Shown: positions 59,610 to 64,000 of the stretch, piece by piece
How positions within the stretch are numbered: position 1 is the stretch's first letter
Layout of the letters: every line of letters starts with the position of its first letter
Source of the DNA: JAPOXK01 sp965220315
Lineage (GTDB): Bacteria > Chloroflexota > Dehalococcoidia > Bin125
Direction: 5' to 3'
Length of the DNA stretch: 64,000 nt
NCBI GenBank assembly: GCA_965220315.1
Contig: CBDCPP010000001.1
Span: 186,001 to 250,000, forward strand
Notes under the pieces: model-generated
Seen by the model: the letters and a program-made list of their open reading frames with translations, nothing else
What the model was told of the DNA's origin: nothing
Databases searched by the model: none
Position numbers and translations under genes: made by a program

Positions 59610-60107
59610 GTGAGCACACAAATGGAGCAGCCTGAATATCGCGAGGTCCGAAGCTGGGACCATCAGGATGTCTCGATCCGCCAGAAAGCGGTCGGCTTAA
59701 CGATGGACCAAGAAGGCAAGGTCTGGTTCTGGTGCCAGACGATGATGGAAACACCTGACAGAGTGTCCCTTTTCGCGTTCGTCGAAAAAATCCCGAACCC
59801 GACCTTAAACAGCTGGAGCGGTGCCTTCGATCCGCTCGGAGATCGGCTGTTTGAGCGGGGCGCTGAAAGGGTGAGGCAGATCACTGCCGGCGCGCTGCAA
59901 TTGCAGCCCTGGTCCGGTGGATGGATCACCAATGAGTTCGTAACTCCGCTATCGATGATTTGGGAACCGCTAGACGGTGCGGAGCCGCCGGAAGTGGTGG
60001 AGCCAGATGACCCGAATCCACCAGATGCGCCACCGGATGAGCCAGCCGATTCCAAGCGGCGACTCGGCTTCCAACTTCCACATTGGGACGATGAGTCGGG
60101 ACGCTAG
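59610..60107 (+). CDS. hypothetical protein with acidic proline-rich tail
   Basis: A 165-residue protein of unknown function. The first 120 residues look like a folded alpha/beta domain (VRSWDHQDVSIRQKAVGLTM, VWFWCQTMME, ITAGALQLQPWSGGWI), rich in tryptophan. The next 35 are a low-complexity acidic, proline-rich linker (PPEVVEPDDPNPPDAPPDEP), followed by a short basic-aromatic end. The GTG at 59610 has AAGGGAAG upstream; the ATG at 59622 is possible. No signal peptide. It is in the less GC-rich accessory patch ahead of the protease-like pseudogene, with a 98-nt gap. Confidence 0.65.
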   Translation: MSTQMEQPEYREVRSWDHQDVSIRQKAVGLTMDQEGKVWFWCQTMMETPDRVSLFAFVEKIPNPTLNSWSGAFDPLGDRLFERGAERVRQITAGALQLQPWSGGWITNEFVTPLSMIWEPLDGAEPPEVVEPDDPNPPDAPPDEPADSKRRLGFQLPHWDDESGR

Positions 60108-60205
60108 CCCGCTGGACGATCCCGTAGTCGTCCGTTGGCCTGTAGAATGACGGGCCGCAGCGTCGGCTGGAAGAAGGTTAGGTCTGGGGTGATCGAGGTC
60201 CGGGA

Positions 60206-60982
60206 ATGACTGCCTCCGATGAAATTACTCAGGCCGCCAACGCTGTCTCAGAGTCGCTCGACGCGATGGTTTTCGTTTACAGCGGCGACATTGATAGCGC
60301 TGGATTTGCCAGCCTACTCAAGTCGATCCAGCGATCTGATGAGCAGCCTTACTACCCTAACGCGGTCATGCTCCTGACTACACACGGAGGCCTCGCTAGT
60401 CAGGCATATCGGATTGCGCGACTTATCCAAAACATCACAAAGGACTTCATACCTATGTCTGCCAGCGGGGTGCAAGAGTGCGGGAACGCTAATAGCCCTC
60501 GGCGCCAGTCAGCTATTCATGTCAGCAGCGTCTGAGTTGGGGCCATTGGATGTGCAGCTCAGTCAGCGCGATGAAATTGGACAGCGCCGGTCGGGGATGG
60601 TAGTGCGGACAGCGCTCGACGGACTCCGTGACGAAACATACAAAATATACGAAGATGTGCTGCTCAAAATCACGGCAGGCAGCAGGAAAAATGTCAGGTT
60701 TGAGGTTGCTTCCCGCATAGCGGCAACGATTGCAATTGGTGTCATGACACCAGTGTATGCGCAGATCGATCCGGAGACGCTAGGCAGTGATTTACGCGAT
60801 CTTTCTATTGCGACTGCGTATGGCAAGCGGCTTATTAGTTACGGAAGCGCGGGCGACCAGCCAACCCTATGCCCGAGCCGATCCCCGACACGCCAGAGAA
60901 TATCGCTCGCGCGATTATGCAGGGGCCACCGAAGAAGGAGTGGGATTATCTAAAGAAGAGGGAAGAAGGCAGGCGTGAGTGA
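60206..60982 (+). pseudogene. frameshifted ClpP/SDH_sah-like serine protease
   Basis: The product reads as a crotonase/ClpP-fold protease of the SDH_sah/SppA-like kind, but in pieces. From 60206 the frame gives VMLLTTHGGLASQAYRIARLI (oxyanion-side strand). At GGGG 60467-60470 the protein continues one base off, as CKSAGTLIALGASQLFM and ELGPLDVQLSQRDEIG (nucleophile serine in KSAG). Removing one G joins the two perfectly. Near 60865 the sense seems to switch back to the first frame: MPEPIPDTPENIARAI and KKEWDYLKKREE run to a TGA at 60982, whereas the middle frame ends in arginine-rich nonsense. So one or two indels, real or from assembly. Confidence 0.72.
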
Positions 60983-61220
60983 AGAGCTAGAACTTTTAGA
61001 TTTCACCAAAGGATCCGTTACCGGGCTTCTATCTGTTCTTGCCCTTAGCATTCACGAGGGCCTTGATCGAGCTGGCCGTGATTCTCTTTTGCAGAGCATT
61101 GACAGAAACTCGAAGCCGGATCAACTCTCGATGCTATCAAGCGATATAGATCGTCAAGGGTTAGAGAATTTGATCGAGATTCTGCGATTTGGATTGGACG
61201 CGGTTGAGGCTGCTGAGTAA
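60975..61220 (+). CDS. small hypothetical protein
   Basis: An 81-residue acidic, helical, soluble protein of unknown family (LELLDFTKGSVTGLLSVLALSIHEGLDRAGRDSLLQSI). The start is a GTG overlapping, by 8 nt, the stop that ends the last frame of the protease-like gene, which supports both that stop and translational coupling. No RBS stands out. It could be a partner of the protease. Confidence 0.6.
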   Translation: MSEELELLDFTKGSVTGLLSVLALSIHEGLDRAGRDSLLQSIDRNSKPDQLSMLSSDIDRQGLENLIEILRFGLDAVEAAE

Positions 61221-61229
61221 CTTTCATGT

Positions 61230-61241
61230 CTAACATGTTAG
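61230..61241. repeat. perfect 12-bp palindrome
   Basis: CTAACATGTTAG lies about 10 nt behind the stop of the small gene ending at 61220. A second short inverted repeat, TACCTG-GATACA-CAGGTA, follows at 61260-61277. Possible protein-binding site; no promoter could be assigned. Confidence 0.35.
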
Positions 61242-61385
61242 CACGAGCGTTCTAGTTAGTACCTGGATACACAGGTATATAAGCCCCATAAAGAACCTAC
61301 TCCGTCACCCGAAGGAAGTGGTGACCGCGGATAAGAGTTCCGACTAACAGCAGCGTTGGCGAAGCGGGTGAGACCGATCCACTAG

Positions 61386-61673
61386 CTAACCAATTCCCGA
61401 TATCGCAACCGCTCCCCGCGCCAGCGCCTTCATCTGATCTTCCGTGTCCAACTCCCGCAGGTTGTGCCGCCCGGCGAACTCCTGCACGTAGCGCTCGAGG
61501 TGCTTCGGGCTCATCTGGTGGTAGGTGCCGTGATAGCCGCGCTTGAACATCGACCAGAACGCCTTGATGCTGTTCGTGTGCGCCTGCCCCTTCACGTACT
61601 CGCCAACGCTGTGCTTCACGGCTTCATGATTCGGCATGCCGCGATAGGCTATTTCGTTCAGGGAGTTATGCAA
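61386..61673 (-). pseudogene. IS1595-type (ISXO2-like) transposase, C-terminal remnant
   Basis: A 95-residue frame matching only the C-terminal part of an ISXO2/IS1595 DDE transposase: VGEYVKGQAHTNSIKAFWSM with the final acidic-site region (the usual Glu after TN-S is Lys here), then KRGYHGTYHQMSPKHLERYVQEFAGRHN. The N-terminal zinc ribbon and most of the catalytic domain are absent. It is a decayed insertion-sequence remnant; no terminal inverted repeats were found nearby. It marks the accessory patch 59.3-61.8 kb. Confidence 0.85.
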
Positions 61674-61836
61674 GCGTTTCCCCTCGGGGAGGGCGGACCT
61701 GCGGGATGCCGTTGTGCCACCCTCTCGGCGAGGCGGACGGCGTAGGCGAATATTTCCCGGGCGAGCATTTGCGGAGCCGCTCGAGGGCTCTCGACCCTCA
61801 GTGAATCCGGCAGCCCGCCAAACCAGAGTCGCACTC

Positions 61837-62901
61837 CTAAGTGAGTTCCGCTACCGCGAAGGTCACGGAGAAAGCCCGGCAGTAAATCACAGCGGCGCGA
61901 AACGAGGCCGGATCGACGTCCGCTGGCACTTCGTAGTTCACGAAGCCGCTCGTCGCCCGGATGGCACCGAGGTTGACGGCGCCGTCCGCGTGCACGTTTC
62001 CCTCGGGATCGGGTGTCAGGTAGACGAACAGGTCCGGTCCGTTCCGCACCGAGTATTCCTGGAAGCGTAGGATCAAGTTGCCGTCCGGATCGCTCACCAG
62101 CAGCACGTCGCCGCTCCCTGTGTGGAACGCATCCGTCCCCATGAGCACGCCACTCGAGATCAGGCTGCCAGCCCTCTCAGCATCGGCCGTGGCGCCGGCT
62201 GCGCTGGACGTATCCATCCCTGTCGCCTCGCCCGTCGGCGCGCTCTCCTCAGCCGTCGTCATCGCATCAGGTGCGACAGGCGTGGCAGTGATAGCCTCGC
62301 CTTCTTCCGCCGCGTCGGGTTCGACCGTCGCCGGCTCGACCCCTACCGGCTCCACCGAACTCGCCACTTCGAAACCGAGCATCTCGTCAAGCCTCGTCCC
62401 CTCGTCAAACAGCGGCCCCAGTAGCCAGATCGAGAGCCACACTCCCGCCGCTAGTGCGCCGGCTCCCGCCAAGGCGCCGCCGCCCAACACGGCTGGGTTT
62501 CGCCTTGCCCATTCGAAGCGCTCCCGAGTCACGTGTTGCGAGAAATCCGTGCAAGCGGCCATGACTAACAAGACGGCCATCGGCATCAAAACCGCGTGCG
62601 CTAAGAACATGCCGCCGCCTAGCGCGATAGCCGCCAGCAGCAGCCGCAGAAGAGTCACCCGATGCCAAAGCGCCCCTACCGCGATGCCCGTCGCAGCCAG
62701 TGCGCCCAGCCCCAGCACCATCCGTAGCGTTTCGCCCTCCAGCCCCGTGAAGCGCACCGCTCCTTCGCGTAGGAAATCGGCCGCTGCCTGCGAGCTAAGT
62801 ACGTAACCGGAAGCGGCTATCCCTGCTACCGCGGCCAGCGCTAGCAATAGGTGCCGGAGCATATCCACGCGATGGGGAGCCAAGACGGGGCTCGAAAGCA
62901 T
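61837..62901 (-). CDS. membrane protein with C-terminal DM13 domain
   Basis: A 354-residue protein. The first 180 residues hold about five hydrophobic segments (HLLLALAAVAGIAASGYVL, LRMVLGLGALAATGIAVGAL, LLLAAIALGGGMFLAHAVL and others). A long acidic, low-complexity linker (about 185-245) follows. Then a DM13 domain (about 250-354) with DAFHTGSGDVLLV, LRFQEYSVRNGPDLFVYL and the final VIYCRAFSVTFAVAEL, whose cysteine is the conserved redox/haem-linked residue of the family. DM13 domains are thought to carry electrons outside the membrane. It stands alone. Confidence 0.88.
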   Translation of the reverse strand: MLSSPVLAPHRVDMLRHLLLALAAVAGIAASGYVLSSQAAADFLREGAVRFTGLEGETLRMVLGLGALAATGIAVGALWHRVTLLRLLLAAIALGGGMFLAHAVLMPMAVLLVMAACTDFSQHVTRERFEWARRNPAVLGGGALAGAGALAAGVWLSIWLLGPLFDEGTRLDEMLGFEVASSVEPVGVEPATVEPDAAEEGEAITATPVAPDAMTTAEESAPTGEATGMDTSSAAGATADAERAGSLISSGVLMGTDAFHTGSGDVLLVSDPDGNLILRFQEYSVRNGPDLFVYLTPDPEGNVHADGAVNLGAIRATSGFVNYEVPADVDPASFRAAVIYCRAFSVTFAVAELT

Positions 62902-63268
62902 ATCGGTCTCCTACCCAAATCAGCAGCGCCATTCGTCCGCTCCGTCCCGCCGGCCATTTCCTGCCTGTGGCGCGAGAGGAGATCACACAAGCCAGGGTAC
63001 GTGTCCTCCTCTAAGTTTCCCACAGCAGGCCTGATAGCTAGCTGCGCTGATGCCTAACTGGACTGACGGCTGGGCAAAGTGCGTGGCACTCTCGCTGAGG
63101 GCCTTCAGCCTTCTGGACACTAGCTTTCGCCGGAATGACGCGAGAGGCGGTTGGAGAGCTATACAAGCGTCTCTCCTTAACGGAAGCGGCCCTGCGTGGC
63201 GCCGTTGCATCACCTTCTCGACGAGGTGAGCATTTACTGAACCGCGTGAAGGCTGTTATCCCACCACA
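62902..63268. other. 367-nt intergenic stretch between divergent genes
   Basis: No supported gene. It carries presumed promoters of the DM13 gene (leftward) and of the hydrolase gene (rightward). Open frames here have no family character. Confidence 0.55.
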
Positions 63269-64000
63269 ATGACGCGTATTGGCTTGAAAGTCGGGATCGG
63301 GCTGTTTCTGGCGGCCGTCGCCGCCGTCGCCGCCTTGATGGGGGTGGGCGGAGGCTCGTTCGCAACCCTGCTCGTCGCCTGGGCCTTCGTGCCCGCGCCC
63401 TTCGTGTACGTCTACTGGTGGCTGCGGCCGAGCGAACGGCGCTGGCCGCGAGCGCTGGCCAACGTCTATCTGGGCGCCAGCGTGCTCCTCACCGTTGTGC
63501 TGCTGCTGGGAGTGGCCTGGATCGGCTCCGAGCGGGCCATTCACCCCAGCGTCTGCGACGACATGCCCGAGCTGGCCGAATACCCCGTGCTGGAGGCGGC
63601 GGTCGAGCCGGTTGAGTTCCGCAGCGCAGACGGCACCAGGCTGGCGGGCTGGCTGGCCACCGGCGAGCGTGACGAAGCGGTGGTGCTCCTGCACGGCTAC
63701 CGTTGCGACCGGCGGGAGGTCCTGCCGCATGCCGACATGCTGTACGACGCTGGCTTCACCGTTCTTCTGTTCGATTTCCGCAACCGGGGGGAGAGCGGCG
63801 GCGAGTTCGTGTCCCTCGGCTACTACGAGCGGGAGGACGCCCTGGCCGCGATCGGCTATCTCAAGTCCACGCCCGGCTTGAGCGGCTCCAAGATCGGCCT
63901 GCTGGGACTCTCCCAGGGCGGGGCCACCGCCATCCTGGCGGCAGCGGACAGCGACGACGTGCTGGCCGTGGCGGCCGAGGCATCGTTCCGCAGCGTGGAC
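63269..64000 (+). CDS. alpha/beta hydrolase with N-terminal membrane segments, partial
   Basis: The first 244 residues of a gene that runs out of the window. Two or three hydrophobic segments (about 8-50 and 68-86) precede a serine hydrolase domain: oxyanion block VVLLHGYRCDRRE (about 138-150), LLFDFRNRGESGG, and nucleophile elbow GLSQGG with S215. This matches Bem46/YqkD-type membrane-bound hydrolases. The acid and His of the triad lie beyond base 64000. The ATG at 63269 is used; no strong RBS is visible. Confidence 0.85.
   Translation, partial: MTRIGLKVGIGLFLAAVAAVAALMGVGGGSFATLLVAWAFVPAPFVYVYWWLRPSERRWPRALANVYLGASVLLTVVLLLGVAWIGSERAIHPSVCDDMPELAEYPVLEAAVEPVEFRSADGTRLAGWLATGERDEAVVLLHGYRCDRREVLPHADMLYDAGFTVLLFDFRNRGESGGEFVSLGYYEREDALAAIGYLKSTPGLSGSKIGLLGLSQGGATAILAAADSDDVLAVAAEASFRSVD

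Noticed and set aside
1..64000. CRISPR array or rRNA operon
   Set aside because: No regularly spaced direct repeats and no rRNA-like sequence were seen on reading through the window.

Overview
The window is one piece of a high-GC, gene-dense bacterial chromosome. No rRNA, no convincing tRNA and no CRISPR array was found. The gene content is that of an aerobic heterotroph living on organic nitrogen and dissolved small molecules: two oligopeptide-type ABC importers with Tat or lipoprotein binding proteins, RidA proteins, hydantoinase B subunits, amidases and amidohydrolases, several SDRs, an LLM-type flavin oxidoreductase, a CoxG-like protein, and two thiamine-diphosphate E1 alpha/beta pairs. 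This mix, and the style of the lipoprotein signals, most resembles Chloroflexota (SAR202 or Thermomicrobia-like). That placement is inferred from gene content, not from a marker gene.

Layout. 1-7.3 kb: a metal-uptake cluster (ZnuB-type permease, Fur/Zur regulator, start of an ABC ATPase), then RidA, SDR, TfoX-like, double-VOC, amidohydrolase and methyltransferase genes. 7.9-11.0 kb: a compact accessory island. An XRE regulator and an ImmA/IrrE protease diverge from three genes: a ubiquitin-like protein, a ThiF/E1-type adenylyltransferase and a DUF6527 zinc protein. This looks like a bacterial ubiquitination-like system. 11.4-19.6 kb: penicillin acylase family hydrolase, two divergent hydantoinase B genes, and an E1 alpha/beta pair. 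20-26 kb: a TPR lipoprotein and a polyphosphate-flavoured cluster (CYTH-CHAD, SixA, two thymidylate kinase-like proteins, Ppx/GppA). 26.6-30.8 kb: LLM oxidoreductase, amidase and a NucS-like nuclease domain protein.

30.9-41.4 kb, minus strand: a probable operon of two DUF1989 proteins, two solute-binding proteins, two permeases, two ATPases and a protein made of three fused Rid domains. In the ATPase pair, every degenerate motif falls in one of the two composite ATP sites. 42.7-53.7 kb, minus strand: a second long operon with a canonical oligopeptide transporter followed by cupin, FAD oxidoreductase, CoxG-like, leaderless binding-protein-like, SnoaL-like and alcohol dehydrogenase genes. The last of these appears to start at a CTG.

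53.9-58.6 kb: SDR, EthD, MBL-fold and SDR genes and a second E1 alpha/beta pair. 58.7-59.3 kb: a DsbA-like lipoprotein interrupted by one TGA exactly at the first position of its CxxC motif, with a hairpin behind it that fits a bacterial SECIS, so a probable selenoprotein. 59.3-61.8 kb: a less GC-rich accessory patch with unknown small genes, a frameshifted ClpP/SDH_sah-like protease and an IS1595-type transposase remnant. 61.8-64 kb: a DM13 membrane protein and the start of an alpha/beta hydrolase gene.
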